Shown piece after piece: positions 23,572 to 35,726 of a stretch of DNA of 64,000 bases. The position numbers were made by a program, and so were the translations under genes. A model generated the notes under the pieces. It saw only the letters and a list, made by a program, of their open reading frames with translations, had not been told where the DNA came from and did no database searches. Positions within the stretch are counted from its first letter, which is position 1; every line of letters begins with the position of its first letter. Source of the stretch: Massospora cicadina (lineage: Eukaryota; Entomophthoromycota; Entomophthoromycetes; Entomophthorales; Entomophthoraceae); assembly GCA_022478985.1 (NCBI GenBank), contig JAKSZP010013617.1:1-64000 (forward strand). The letters run 5' to 3'.

Positions 23572-24920
23572 TGTGAAAACTTGGGAGCTTTAGCTACTCA
23601 ACTTCCTCCTCTCTAATATGTACCAAGGTTAACTCTAAAGCTATCTCTTCCTTTATTATAGCTGACTTCAGCTCGCTATGTTTCTTTCACAGGTTCTTTA
23701 TATGTGCAATCAATATTTATTAAATCATCTGAGAAATATATGTGGATGCTTGATACTATTATGAAGATTAGTATTCAGTTAAGCGTTTCACAATCAAATA
23801 TTTCTCCTGCTTAGTGTTCTCCCTGAAACAGTTACAATCTTTCTTCAACCTACTGATGAAGATACTTACTAATTCTTTTGGATAACAATGGAATGTCTCT
23901 CCCTTAAATTCCTTAAATGAAGTTTGACAACTTTTGGATAACAACAGAACTTAATCTACAGAGTAGGTTCAGAGGTTCTAAGGGAACTTCTACTCTTAAG
24001 ACTTGACTCCTAATTCTAGCTTAGAGGTCCTCTCCTTGGACTTATCCAGCATTTATAGTTCAGTGGCCATATTGATGAAACTTCTATCCCTTCCTTATAA
24101 TAATATTTAACCTAGTACAAGGTTAAGAGGTTATTCTATTTCTTGACGCAGGAGCCACAGAGAATGCCGGATAATTAAATAAAAAAAACTAATATCTTAA
24201 AATAATTACCTTTTTAAAAAACGTCTCTAATGTTCTTCAATGTTTTTTAATGCTCTTAATGTTTACTTTAAAAAATATTTGATAAGGGAATATATAGGGT
24301 TTCAGCGCTTAACTCTTCTGGTGATTCCCCAATTGGAAACGGCAGATGTTGCCAATGAATATACCCTTCAGGGTCATGCAAAACAATGATTTTATTCATT
24401 GGCTAAATTGGGCTCTCTCCCTACTTGAATTGTAACCTTCTTGGGTTGAATAAAGAACGTTTCCTAATGCTTTAACCTATTCCCAGCGATTCAACTTTAT
24501 CAGGTTAACAACCTGCTTAGGTAATGGAACTCATAGCCATAAAAAGCATGTCATGATACCCAAAAGGTTAAAGCGCCATTTGCTATTAAGGCGTCATTAA
24601 TCGCCTACAACTACTAAAATCCCTTTTTAAAATGACGGCAAAACCTGATTGACTCCTACAAGTAATTATATTATCAATATGTAAGTTGACAACTAAAATT
24701 GCTTGATTATTTATGGAGACAATTCCTGACAAAACATTATCGATCTGTTAGATCAAAACCTGGTGTTTTAGTAATTATTTATCTGGGATAATTAGCCAAG
24801 CAATAGTCTTTATATAGATTGTTAATTTCATATCAGCTAGATGGCCTTTTTCCCTAGTGGATAGCTAGATTTATAATCATGATCAGGCGGGATAAAATGG
24901 CCATATCCAAAATCCCAACA
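23572..24920 (-). repeat. Right (5') LTR of element C
   Basis: Pairs with 14159-15487. On the minus strand it starts TGTTGGGATTTTGG and ends TTTTCACA, followed by TTGGTGCCCACTACAGGAG as primer-binding-like sequence. Confidence 0.8.
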
Positions 24921-24925
24921 CCTCA

Positions 24926-25735
24926 ATAGGCACGTCCCATTTTTCCAAAAGCTATGGCTATAATCTCATATTCAACCTGAGTCTGTGGCTTGAGTCCACA
25001 GTTGTTGCTGCCAATGAGCGCGCCAAAGAGCTCAAAGATCTATACCATGCAGTAAAGGATCATCTTGTTGACTCTTTTAGGATCTACAAAGCATATGATG
25101 ATCACAAGCGCCAAGAAGGCCCTGAGTACAAGCCAGGCAACTTGGTCCTGGTCAAATGATAAGAATCTCCACTTGAAGCAGCCTTCTGTAAGTTAGGCCT
25201 CAATTGAGTTATACTCTTAAAGATCATCAGGAAGGTTGGCCTGTCAGCTTATCAAGTTGACCTACCCCCTTCCATAATAGTGTTCAGCACGTTTCTGGAG
25301 TTCCATCTGACCCCTTTTAAGGGTCCCATGCCTTCTCACCACGAGCCAGTGATAGTAGATGGTGAGCCCCATTATAAGATCGATGTTATCCTTGCCTTCT
25401 GCATATTCTGACGTCGCCTCAAGTATTTGATATCCTGTAAAGGCTATGATGGAACTGAGAACAGCTGGGTATCTCACAAAGACTGCGTAAATGCTCATAA
25501 GCTGATCCACAACTTCCATGAAAGATTTCCTAATGCTTCAGTCCCCGCTACTAAACCTTCCTTGGCCTCCATGAAGCTATCAATACCCCACAAGAATTTT
25601 GCCTTGACCAATGTCCCCTCAGGCAAGGTTAAACCTCACCTAAAATCAGAGGGTCATGTAACAGTTAGTGACATTTTACCTACAGTAAACCGCCCATCTA
25701 AGGCCAAGCATCTGAGCCACTTAAATTAAAACCAA
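24926..25735 (+). pseudogene. Gypsy B integrase C-terminus and chromodomain
   Basis: Resumes B after the C insertion. LVLVK and KVGLSAYQVDLPPS mark the integrase C-terminal module. VIVDGEPHYKIDVI, then a frame change, then YLISCKGYDGTENSWVS (about 25349-25480) mark a chromodomain. A Lys/Pro-rich tail follows to a stop at 25735. In WKGY the Trp is Cys. Degraded. Confidence 0.75.
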
Positions 25736-25740
25736 ACTCT

Positions 25741-26460
25741 TGAGGGTCACCAATGACCTCTGTAAGTGTCATTGACCGTAAATGGTTTCTGCTTTACCAG
25801 TCAGTCCTGAAGCAAATGGCACTAAAATGGCTGAAAAACTGTCAGAAAATGGTTAAAAGATCCAGAAAATCATCAGATCTAAAGTAATGGAATTCAGTTG
25901 AGTCTAAACCTTTATTTTACTTAGAGAGGAAGCTTTTCAGCTCAGATAAGTTTTTGTTGTTTGATTTGAAACTTTTGCTAACTTCCCCCCTTTAGATGAC
26001 TCAAAGCTGAAAAATACTTTTGCGTTAATCAGATATTCAAATACTTTTTGATAAAAGTTTTGGTAGCTTTGCCTGTATTCCATTGTTTTTAAGGAATTTC
26101 TACTATCAATTTTAGTTGAACCCTATTGCAATGGCTAGAATTAGTTTAAGGTTCTGGTATTCCTCTCATGTTGTTTGTGAAACCAGCACCTATGCCCTGA
26201 CCTATTCCTCTGAGTCCACCACCTCTCATCTTTCTTATTTTCGCCATATTCCTTACCCAAACCCACTCAACTGTAAGGGATTTCTCTCCTTGATGATTTT
26301 TACTATTTTGGTATGCGTTTTAACCAAAAAATTTACATGGAAACAGACTGGAGATAATCTTTACCGTTGTTTATTGTAGCCTAAACACTTTGACCTCTTT
26401 TAGCACCTTTTTCCTGGTGCATTACTCTCTGCAACCTCCTACACCCCGTCTTCCTTGACA
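25741..26460 (+). repeat. Right LTR of gypsy B
   Basis: Pairs with 7856-8576. It ends TTCCTTGACA, directly abutting a gag remnant of element G. Confidence 0.65.
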
Positions 26461-27720
26461 GGATAGAACCAGCAACAAGTAGAAAGCTCGCCATGGTCAG
26501 AACTAATGATCTGAGAAACATAGAAGGTGCTTGGAGCCACAATTTACCCCACCATACTTGGGCTGAATTCAAGAAAAATCTCATTGTTAAGTCTAGAAGT
26601 GCACAGGATGCTTAAAACATGAATCAAGAGTTCCTCACTGTGAAAATGGGGAAGTATAAGTCAGTTTGGACTATGAAAACTGGTATTACCACAAGGCCTA
26701 ACAGTTTTATAGACTGGATCATTGGTCTAATCACCGTGAAGACCATCTTGCTATATTTGCGAAAATCACACCCACAACTCCTGTTGCAAATTACCTGGGA
26801 ATATAAACCCGCTGAATCCCTAAATGCTTTAAGTTGACCTTAATTGATTTCAAAGCCGCTTATAAGACGGATTAGTACATCAGATTTATCAGGAACGCTG
26901 CCATCATAAATGGCTGTTTACGCTTCTCAGAGATGTAAGGATAAGCCTAAAGAGAAGCCTTATTGACCTTTTTTGCGTAAGTATTAACTTCTGCCAAGTT
27001 CAGTGCCTTAACTGTCAGAAAGGAGGTCATTTCCAGAGGAGTTTTCTTTATTTAAATGAAGAAAAAAAATGAAGAACCTAAAGGAGAGGTCTCAGGATCA
27101 CTAAATTAGGGTTGTACACCACACTAATGAAATATTCTAAAATGTTATATTTTGAAAGTTAAGTCAGGATACTTTTTCATTAGAGCCTCAAGTGAAGTGG
27201 TTGTGACCGCTTACCTCATACCTAAACAAGCAAATTTTGAACCCATAGAACTGTCTTACTTGGCTCACGCTTCCTAGACCACTCAGATCATAGATAGGAT
27301 ATGAGATGTCAAGAATCTTATGAGAAATCACTTCTAAGGATATTCGAATTGAAGACTGCAAGTCATTTAAGCTTTGGAAGAGTCCTGTATTCCTGAATAT
27401 TTAGGAGAATTCAGTAAAACAGTTAGTGCACTTTTTGCCATGGGCATGAATATTGGAAAGGGTATTACAAATTGGAAGTCACCATACAAAGCCAAGGTGT
27501 TACCAGTACTGGAGACTTATGCTGAGGTCAACATTATGTCTTCCAAGCTTATGAAGAAATAGAAACATTCACCATACATCGATTACCAAGCAAGTTATGA
27601 ACTTCCAGTCCTGAGTCAATCAAAGAATTTTGTGCTTATTACGCATACTCTTATAATTTGGGTGTTTTTTGTCTGCTTTATCTATGGTACTTTAAAATGA
27701 ACATTACGGTTTTCTCATAG
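26461..27720 (+). pseudogene. Gypsy G gag-protease remnant
   Basis: HTWAEFKKNLIVKSRSAQDA aligns with HTWPDVKKALLDKFGSKQSL of element E gag. CLNCQKGGHFQRS (about 27005-27050) is a zinc knuckle missing its last Cys. Protease KVLPVLETYAEVNIMSSKLM (about 27498-27560) aligns with VMAILDTGSSVNVISSRLM of E, with Asp changed to Glu. Very degraded. The gag start is missing, cut where the right LTR of B ends. Confidence 0.65.
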
Positions 27721-28112
27721 AATCACAGTTCCATAGTTAGTTTGGGGGAATTGACTTTAATTATAGTTCAGTTAGCCTACTCAATTAAAAGATACCACTT
27801 GTGTTCAAGTAAAGGAGAGAAAGGAGAGTAAGAAGTGAGTGTTTTTATTCAAAGCTAAGCAATCTATTCACTCAGTCATTTGTACACTGAAGACGAAGGT
27901 AACAAAGCAGCTACCACCAACAGTAGAATAAAGGTCTTGTTTGCCCTTGAACGCCAGCGAAAAAATGGCCCTACTTTTAGTAGAAAATAAGGTTTTGCTG
28001 GTCAACATAATTATTAGTATACAGGTATAGACAATGGTATAGATCTTCTGCTCCAAAGGAGTTAGTGACCAGGAACCTATATTGATGTCTGGACTTTATG
28101 ATTCAACATACT
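27721..28112. other. Low-information stretch, probably decayed element G
   Basis: No domain is recognisable. It lies between the G protease remnant and LINE-like copy 1, and is best explained as decayed G sequence. Confidence 0.35.
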
Positions 28113-28143
28113 AAGAAGAAGTCAAAATTTGAATCTTCTTTCC

Positions 28144-28164
28144 GCTCAGCGTAACTTTCTGAGC
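28144..28164 (+). other. 5' terminal hairpin, LINE-like copy 1
   Basis: GCTCAG (28144-28149) and CTGAGC (28159-28164) form a perfect 6-bp stem with a 9-base loop. The other two copies have equivalent stems with compensating changes. Confidence 0.55.
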
Positions 28165-28239
28165 CAAATTACACAAATTTAAAAAACAAATCATATTTGC
28201 CCATAGCTGTTTTGCTCCAATATAATTGGATTCTCCACC

Positions 28240-29977
28240 AGCTGCTCCTGCGTGGGGCAGCGGCAAAACTCCCCCCGCCATTTTCAGCTAGCAGGAAAAC
28301 GCGCTAGGACTGGTTCACCCAGTCATTCCAAACCCATGGGCTGATTAATTCCGCCCAAGGACCTGGACGCCCACCTTGCTCATACCCAAGTGGTACCACG
28401 CTGCCCCCTAGTGCTCCCCCAGAGCAACATGTGCTAAGGCCTAAGTTTCAAATATGGGAAACTATTCACATACCACAACCAAGCCATTATCGAAATGGCA
28501 CAGGTGGTGATGATACCCGCCATATTTATTGATTTCCGCCCCTACAAGGGGTATTTTGACCTCAGCTTCACCTGTGAAGCTGATGCTGCCACTGCAGCAA
28601 CTGTGCCCCTGGTATTCCAGGGCACCACTCTCCCCACAACTTGGAATCAGCTCCCAGCAGACACCACTTTGGTGGTCCAGTTTTCTGGCCTGCCCACCCA
28701 CCTCCCCCCTGAAGTGCTCCACCAGGAGCTGATGGCCGGTTTGGCAGCCTATGGCTCCAACCTCATCCTACAATTTGTGGTCCCTTATGGGGCCACACAA
28801 CTTTCTGGGCCTCAGGCATATGCTACAATAAGCCCTAATTTTGTAAAATTGTGGTGGCAATTCTGCTGCACACCTTTATTCCCTCAACGCCTGACCATCC
28901 GTTTTGGGCCTGCGTCAAGGGCAAGTGGATGATCTGTCCATCATGTTTTGAGTTAGACCACTCGAAATGCAAATGCCCCTACTCAAATACATCAGATGGA
29001 TTGGATGACTCATCCGCTGACCTCCAATCCAATGCCCACCCTGTACAATTTCAGTTATGGGGCACACCCCTACCTCCTCCACCCCCAAAGCCAGTTGCTG
29101 CAGCTGAACCTGCAGCCACCAATCAGCCTCTTCCCCACCCCAATGCCACAAATAATCCCTCCAATCAAATATTGGATTGGATCCCAGTTTGATCCCACGC
29201 ATCTGCAAAAAAATTGAACAAACCTCAACTGTATGCTGATTCCCCAATCCAATTCAACCAAAACCAATGGGAATTATTGTATGAAATTGACAAATCGGGT
29301 AACATCATTGAAGAACCGTTGCTGCAAGTCAAGTGGCTCTGTAACGCAGAATGGGATGCAAAATTCCCGCCTCAGAAATATGTCCCACAACCCAACGCCA
29401 AACCATTCTACAGCGACCACCAGCTTGCAGTAGAAGCAGCTGCTACACCAGATTTCCATCCGCTCCACAAAGCTGCCGCCAAATCTGTGGCTGCACTTGC
29501 AGGAGGAATTCCACCTCCCATTTTCCCAAAGATCTTACTGCACAAAGTAAGATCAACATGAAAACTTTACACAAAAGCATCACTGAAGCCATCCAGAACG
29601 TGGTAACAGTAGCACAGAATCCAAAAGCAAAAATAACCCAAACCAACATTGCCACGTTTGTTAAATTCCCAGACGCCCGCCTCAAAGCTGAAGAAGCTTT
29701 GTCCAAATACATAGTTGGAATTATGATGTCTAACAACTATTTGGAAGTTCCAGTCATCAGAGATATTAAACCCCATAATGCTGATGCCCCCACACCCCTA
29801 CTATCTGCCTTAACTCGCACCCTACTCTGGAATGAGATGGATGCGGCCAAATATGAGCCCCCTGATCCCCCTCCCCATCCACCATGGAGGGATAGCAGTA
29901 TTCGCTACCCACCTGGTTGGATATTTGTTAGGTATGATTCAATCGATCCATCCATTTTGGGCGTTTTGTTTGAATAG
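28240..29977 (+). pseudogene. LINE-like ORF1 protein with CCHC knuckle, copy 1
   Basis: Read across several frames, it has an N-terminal block AWGSGKTPP. Next comes an RRM-like region, FIDFRPYKGYFDLSFTCEAD then TTLVVQFSGLPTHLPPEVL. A CCHC knuckle, CPSCFELDHSKCKC, follows at about 28940-28981. Then NQWELLYEIDKSGNI, and a helical C-terminus with ADAPTPLLSALTRTLLW and IRYPPGWIFVRYDS, ending at 29977. The C-terminal frame (about 29550-29977) is open. At least four frame changes break the rest. Such proteins bind element RNA. The RRM assignment is by pattern and less certain than the knuckle. Confidence 0.7.
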
Positions 29978-30170
29978 TTAATTTTTTATTATGATTTTAG
30001 TTTTAGTTCGGCAATGTCCGTCCCCTGGTTGGCTTACCTCGGTTTATATAAAAGAAGAAGTCAAAATTCTTCTTAAGAACATTTTCAAGCACCCTTACAA
30101 GATTTTAAGGGCAAAATATAGTTAAAGCAAGATGTACCACTACTATACCATTGAATCAGTTCATATGTTT

Positions 30171-30227
30171 TGTAAACCCAGAGGAGCACCCCATGCGTCT
30201 CAATAGGGAGGAACACCCCTTCAGAAC
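30171..30227 (+). mobile_element. Family-A LTR, left fragment (split by H)
   Basis: It starts TGTAAACCCAGAGG. The frame from base 2 reads VNPEEHPM then REEHPF, matching other family-A LTR starts. It continues at 36290 after element H. Confidence 0.65.
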
Positions 30228-30795
30228 TGTTGCAATTCTGATATAACTGGATGATAAGCCCTAAGTCTTTATGGAGAAATGGGTAGAATTCGCTGAGCCT
30301 GAGTTTGAGTTATGATTTTAGAGCGCCTTGAGATGAGATGATATCAGGTTATAATGATTGGTTATTAAATTGCTTCCAAATGAGGTAATTAGGAGATATT
30401 GTTGTACAATGAAGAGTTGGTAATTTTCCTCAATTTAAGCGATCATGAATTTTGAATGAAGAATTTCCAGAACCAATGAGATACAGTAGAACTGAATTAC
30501 TAAGCCAAAGAAATGGTATTATTCAAAGTCGCTGAGACATAAGTGAGATAAGACAATTGACAGAAGGGGGTTGTTTGTAGTTTTAGAGTGAGCAGAGCAG
30601 CGAAAATCCACTAAAATATATTATATTAAAAAAGAAGTGCTATCTGGACCATTGTTCCATATTATTATATTTATTTCTTTAAGTGTGTTGTGAGAACTGA
30701 CAATATCCATATCGTCCATTCTATTGCTCAGTGGGATTGACCCTGTGTGAAAACCTTATGGAAAATCTTAATGATTTCGTCAAATTTTTATAACA
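30228..30795 (+). repeat. 5' LTR of element H
   Basis: Pairs with 35727-36289. Confidence 0.88.
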
Positions 30796-30796
30796 G

Positions 30797-30811
30797 TGGT
30801 GCTCACTACAG
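30797..30811 (+). other. Primer-binding-like site of element H
   Basis: TGGTGCTCACTACAG begins one base after the LTR. The TGG start fits pairing with a tRNA CCA end. Elements E and C carry nearly the same sequence in the same place. Confidence 0.6.
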
Positions 30812-30839
30812 TGCCCATTGATAAATAAAAATAATTAAA

Positions 30840-31970
30840 ATGTTTCATTCACCAGCCATGTCACATCCAGCTTGCTTTGACAAGGAATCTGCACAACACA
30901 CCGCCCCAGTGGAATATGCAGAACACAAACTCCCCTTGGATGCTGTGCTCAAATGGAAAGAGGAGCTTCTGAAGGAGGTTTATATTGAGAATCTGCCTTC
31001 ATTTGATTGTGATGGGAACATCCATAATTTTTTTTGTGATTTGAGTTTGCAGTAGAAGGAGCTTAAGATCAGCATAAAGAAAAATTGTTAATATTTACCT
31101 TGGATGTTGGAAGTGCTGACCAAGCTACTTGCTATCTTCCAAAAAGTTCTGTTACCTATCAAGTAGTGAAGGAAAATGTGCTGCGGTTACTTGGAGGAAC
31201 TGCAAAGATGACGCAGTGTAAGGCAGAGTTCTTGACCATTTGATTTCAGCATAACGAGACCCTTACTGCATTTTCTGATTAAAATGGTGGAAGCCCATGT
31301 GTTAATTGGGGCAGGAGTTCTAGCCTAAGCTGATGTGTGCATTGCAATGACCTTCACCATGAAACCATAACAGAAGCTTTACAATACCATGGACCCATAT
31401 TTAGAGGGTGACGTACCCTTGCTTAAACTTGTTCAAATTTTGCACCGTTTATCTGTTACCTTTCCTCTGCCCAATACAGAGTGGAAACCTACCTCCTCCA
31501 ATGCTGGACTCTCTTATTTGGGGAAATTATCCTGACCTGTTCAGCATCTTTCTGTTAACCCCCAGGTTTATTATTACTATGCGCCTCGCTCCCAACTGAG
31601 TTGTCATCAGCAGGCTCACTATTGGGTGAAACCTGGTTTCACCAATCGACTACAGTCCAACTTTTGGTGTGGGCCATCTTACAACAATCAAAGATGAAGG
31701 TCATATGGGGCCAAATGTTTTGAGTGCAGTCGCTCTGGGCACCTGGAAAGAGGTTGCCCCAATTGTCAGGTCCATCACCAACTTCAGGATCAGTACAATC
31801 AGGGAAAAGTTGGAGCGGAGTAGAGACAGGACTATCTACCTCCACTATTCTGACCCAACAAGTCCCACCAGAACCTATCCAAATTACACTCAGTGGAAGT
31901 CCCTCTGTATGACAACACATTCCTATACCAGCAGCCGGTTGGAGGGGTGAATGTATTGAAATGAGTGCAA
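30840..31970 (+). pseudogene. Element H gag
   Basis: An ATG at 30840 opens a 71-codon frame, then frames change. A perfect CCHC zinc knuckle, CFECSRSGHLERGC, is encoded at 31716-31757 and marks the nucleocapsid part. Gag packages the element RNA. Several stops break it. Confidence 0.7.
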
Positions 31971-32219
31971 ACTAAGGACACGACAGAAGAAGGATCCTAT
32001 GAGCAGCCAAAGCCTTATGCCTGCCAAATGTTTGACCAAATTTATACAGATGAGCCAGATCCTCATCTGATGCGCCTCTCTTAAAAGGGGTAAACGCCAC
32101 TTCCTGTAAAGCTATTGTTAAAAAATACCCCAAAGTTGGTAAGGTTATTATGAGCTTCCTGGGAAAAGAGTTTCATTAATTGTCAACGTTTTAAAAATTC
32201 AGAATTCATCCTACTTTGA

Positions 32220-32940
32220 GTGTACATAATGTGACATTGTTGAAGCAAAAACCCAAGTCTGCACTATAGTTGACACGGGCGCTCCAGTTAACATAGTTTC
32301 CACCAGGTTGGTGGCGAAAATGTCATTAAAACTTGACGTGGAACACCAAATAGTTTATGGGACCGCTGGAGCAGATAGAAAAGTCTCTAAGGGAGCATAC
32401 AGCGCACTACCCTTGTGATTTGGGTTTATTGTCATTGTAGCCCTGGCAATAGTGCTGCTTAACAATAACTATGACCTGTTAATAGGACCTATTTTTTTGT
32501 GACAATTTGGGGCAGTTCTTAATATGAAGGCGGAGATCTTTGAAATTCTGGGGCAGCGGATCCCAATTTACTTCACCTCCAGTGAAGTGCTGAAGGATCC
32601 GGTGCACATGGGTCATATCATTCTGTCATACAGTGATTGGGTGCTTCCAGTTTTCTACCAGCAACTAAAGGGCAAGTCCTTGGCCCTTCCTACCAGATAT
32701 ATGAATACCAAGGGCTGCCTCTCAGAGCAGCTGGGCTGATGTCCATCCCCTCCAGTCACCAAGTTATAATGAATAACAAATTGGTGGTAGAAGTGCCATG
32801 TGGACCCTATGAGGAAGTTATTGGTTCTTATCAGAAACTGTGGCTTGAGCCTCATGTGGCTCCAGGGATAATAATCCTGGGCCATGGGGAGATCAATATT
32901 TTGCTATCAAATCTACATAATGAACCAATGTAAATCCGCC
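32220..32940 (+). pseudogene. Element H aspartic protease and linker
   Basis: IVDTGAPVNIVSTRLV (about 32263-32310) is the protease active site with Asp intact. It is followed by YGTAGADRKVSKGAYSALPL, as in element E. The linker to RT (32524-32933) is in shifting frames. Confidence 0.75.
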
Positions 32941-33199
32941 AGCATCAAATAGTGGTTTATTTACATTTGACTCAGTTGAGGAGGTCCTTCAGGTTCATGA
33001 GTTTGGGTCGCTGGATAAGTTTAGTTTACCCGTCAAACCACAGCTTAATATAATGATGGTGGTTCAGCATGAAAGCTTGGCTAGTTTAACGGAATAACAG
33101 AAGGATTAGGCAATATCTTTATTTGGAAAATATAAGGAGATTTTTACTGTTGATGACCATGACTTCTGGTGTACTTAGGGGGTGGTCTATCAATTGAAC

Positions 33200-33745
33200 A
33201 ATGGGGATCATCCCCCATCAGGTCGTGACTGATTCACCAATTGAGGGCAGCTGAGGAAGTAGTAACTGAGGAGATAAAAAAGCTGCTCAAACAAGGGATG
33301 CTCAACACGTCAAAAAATCTGTGGGCTTAACTCGTTCTTTTTTAAAAAGAAGGATGGCACCAACTGGGTAGTAACAGACTAAAAGAAGCTCAACAGCATC
33401 ACCAAGAAGGACTCATACCCCTTGCTGCGGATCAATGATGCACTGAATTGGTTAGGCGTAGCCCATTACTTCTCAGCAATTGAATTGATATCAGGCTAAT
33501 GGCAAATCAAGTTGCCTGTGGCAGAACAAGAGAAGTGCACTGTAATCACATCCAAGTGGCTTTTCCAACCAACCCATATGCCTCAAAGGCTATGTAACGC
33601 CCTGGCTACATTTCAAAGGGCCATGGACACCTTCTCTCAGAGACCTGAAGCTTTCATGCATACTGGTGTATCTTGATAATATCAATGTGTTTTCGCATAC
33701 ATTCTCCAAGCACCTGACCCATCTGGATGAGGTCTTCAGCTGACT
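33200..33745 (+). pseudogene. Element H reverse transcriptase
   Basis: RT blocks KKLNSITKKDSYPL, HYFSAIELISG, LPVAEQEKCTVITS and MPQRLCNALATF are followed by ILVYLDNINVFS. The YLDD box reads YLDN. The first catalytic Asp (AMDLASG in E) reads AIELISG. Several stops are present, so the enzyme is dead. Confidence 0.8.
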
Positions 33746-33746
33746 T

Positions 33747-34484
33747 GTGGAGGCCAACATCAAAATTAAGCCCTGGATATACCACTTTTTCAAAGACCAA
33801 CTGGAGTACCTTGGGTTTTTAGTAGGTGCAAACGGGCTGAATCCCCAACCAGTCAAGGTGGAGGCTATCCAAAAAATGACTACTTCAACTAGAAAGTGTG
33901 ATATACAAGTCCTTTTAGGGATGGTCAATTACTACCGCCACTTTATACCAAAATTTAGCTGTATTGGAGGACCAATGTTTGAATTGTTAAAGAAGGATTC
34001 TGCGTTTAAATGGACTGAACTTCATCAATTTTCCTTTGACACTCTTCATATGGCGTTGATCAGCACACCGGTGCTACACTATCTGAACTTTGATATGGAG
34101 TTCATTGTTCATACGGATGCCTCCCTTTCCGCCATTGGGGTGGTCCTATTCCAAAAAGACGATAAGGAGGAGGAGCACCCTGTTGCATACTGAAGTTGGA
34201 GCCTAAACAGAAATTAATGTAATTATACTGTGACCAAGTGGGAGTGCTTAGAGGTAATTTATGCATATAAGCAATTTTGGGTATATCTGCATGGAGTGAA
34301 GTTCAAGGTTGTAGCAGATCATGCTTTGTTACGCTGGTTGCAGAACCTCAAGGAGCCGGAAGAGCGCCTAGCTCAATGGGCCCTCAAACTTCAGGCTTAC
34401 AACTTTGAGATCTTCCACCGACCTGAAGCTAAACACCAGAATGCATTTTGCTTATTGAATTTGCCCAAGATTACAGTTATGTAA
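33747..34484 (+). pseudogene. Element H RT thumb and RNase H
   Basis: Two open stretches (33747-34193, 34230-34484) are separated by a stop. LGFLVGANGLNPQPVKVEAI and LGMVNYYRHFIPKFS are RT-connection blocks. FIVHTDASLSAIGVVLFQ holds the first RNase H Asp. ECLEVIYAYKQFWVYLHG and VVADHALLRWLQNLKEP complete the domain. Confidence 0.85.
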
Positions 34485-34599
34485 GATCTGAGCGACATAA
34501 TGTTTGATAAGATGCTCAGCGGGAAGTATGATGAACTGCCACAAGTCATAAATGATTTAAATGAAATGCAAGCTAATACCTTTCAACAGAATGGTGAGT

Positions 34600-35695
34600 T
34601 GTACAAGCGGATTGGAGAATCCATGGTGAACTTCCCATGACCCTCATCACAGCCTAGCATTATCATGAGCGCCCAAAAGGCAGTTGGTCATAAGTGGGGT
34701 GCATAAGATGATGGAATTGTTGCAGCATCAGTACTACTGGGAAAACATGAACTTTGATGTGTTCAAAACAATCTCCTGCTGCCACCAGTGCCAAATGGTA
34801 AATCCGCTCTTTCTGAAGACCTCATACCAGTTGGTGAAACCGCACTTTTCTTGGCACACGGTTTCTCTTGATGTCATTAGCCCTCTGCCAACGGGAGCTA
34901 ACTAGTCCAAGTACATTCTGATAGCTATTGACCACTTGACCAGGTGGGGTTGAGGCATGGTCAATATGCAATTTGGGGGCAATCACGGTGGCTAAGTTTG
35001 TGATGGAGTTTATAATCCAGCAACTCAGCTGTCCTCAATTCATAATTAGTGATAATGGAACAAATTTAACCTCCCATGTTTTACCTAAGCTTAATGAACT
35101 AATGGCCATCCGTGAGGCTCTGATCACCCCATACCACCATGAGTCCAATGGAATGGTTGAGCAGGTCAATGGGACCTTAGTGAACATCCTCTGTAAATTA
35201 GTAGCAGATTGACCCTCTGATCGGAGTTCCCTCTTATCCACCGTCATCTTTGCTTAAATTATCAGCTATCATTCCACCACGGGGAAGAGTCGCTTTCAAT
35301 TACTGTACGGATGACACCCTGCCCTTCTGGCGCTGCTATATGCCTGTGTAGAAGATACTGGCAGAATGGATCACAACGTTATTTGACAACCCTAGCTGAC
35401 ACGTTAATAAAATTACAAACTGAATCATACTCATTCAGCTTAGCCAAGAAGATTAAGAATTGAGCTGCAAATCAGGTATAGCATAGCAGGTTAACTCAAT
35501 TTAAAGATAGAGACATGGTTCTATTCCATGATCAACACGGGTTTGGGCTGAAGCATAAGCTGGCCAATATCTGGATCAGTCCATTTATAGTTATTGAAAA
35601 GACGGGTGTAGTTGCCTATACCATAAAGGACCCAGCGAGCGGTCAGATCATCAACCAAGTGCATGCCAAGTTCCTTCAGGTGTATATGCAATAGG
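34600..35695 (+). pseudogene. Element H integrase
   Basis: The zinc domain ends CCHQCQ. The core reads HTVSLDVISPLPTG then IAIDHLTRW (Asp 1), FIISDNGTNLTS (Asp 2) and NGMVEQVNGTL (Glu), so DDE is retained. A C-terminal module with HAKFLQVY ends near 35692. Stops at about 34903, 34957 and 35210 break it. Confidence 0.8.
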
Positions 35696-35726
35696 ACCCT
35701 TATTGTCCAGTCGAGGGTGGGGGTAA

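Larger units (their letters stand above)
14159..24920 (-). mobile_element. LTR element C, no pol found, minus orientation (contains D)
   Basis: Two long LTRs, 14159-15487 and 23572-24920 (1329 and 1349 bp), are flanked by perfect target duplications CCTCA (14154-14158 and 24921-24925). Orientation is minus because a primer-binding-like site, TGGTGCCCACTACAG, lies just inside the right LTR when read on the minus strand. Removing D (16921-22856) leaves only about 2.1 kb of internal DNA with no RT or integrase, so C is non-autonomous or deleted. It interrupts the integrase of B. Confidence 0.82.
7856..26460 (+). mobile_element. Ty3/gypsy chromodomain element B (contains mariner, C and D)
   Basis: Left LTR about 7856-8576 and right LTR about 25741-26460 share aligned blocks: a CCAATGACCT start region, then TTTRCCAGTCAG, then RAAATGGCACTA. 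Both end in TTGACA or ATGACA. Between them, in order and on one strand, are degraded gag/protease, RT, RNase H, integrase and a chromodomain. The element is split by mariner (9547-10864) and by C (14159-24925). Removing both leaves about 6.5 kb, normal for the family. The exact LTR start is uncertain and no clean target duplication is seen. Confidence 0.75.
28130..30051 (+). mobile_element. ORF1-only LINE-like element, copy 1
   Basis: It is flanked by a perfect 17-bp direct repeat, AAGAAGAAGTCAAAATT (28113-28129 and 30052-30068), a length typical of LINE target duplications. At 1922 bp it matches two other copies in the window (1936 net and 1891 bp). It has a hairpin 14 bases from the 5' end, an ORF1-like zinc-knuckle protein and a 3' end with GTCCCCTGGTTGGCTTACCTC (split: TCCCCTGG, then GGCTTACCTC). 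No endonuclease or RT fits in the unit. Confidence 0.85.

Noticed and set aside
25741..26465. Clean target duplication for gypsy B
   Set aside because: Flanks ATACT (left) and GGATA (right) do not match under any LTR start I could justify.
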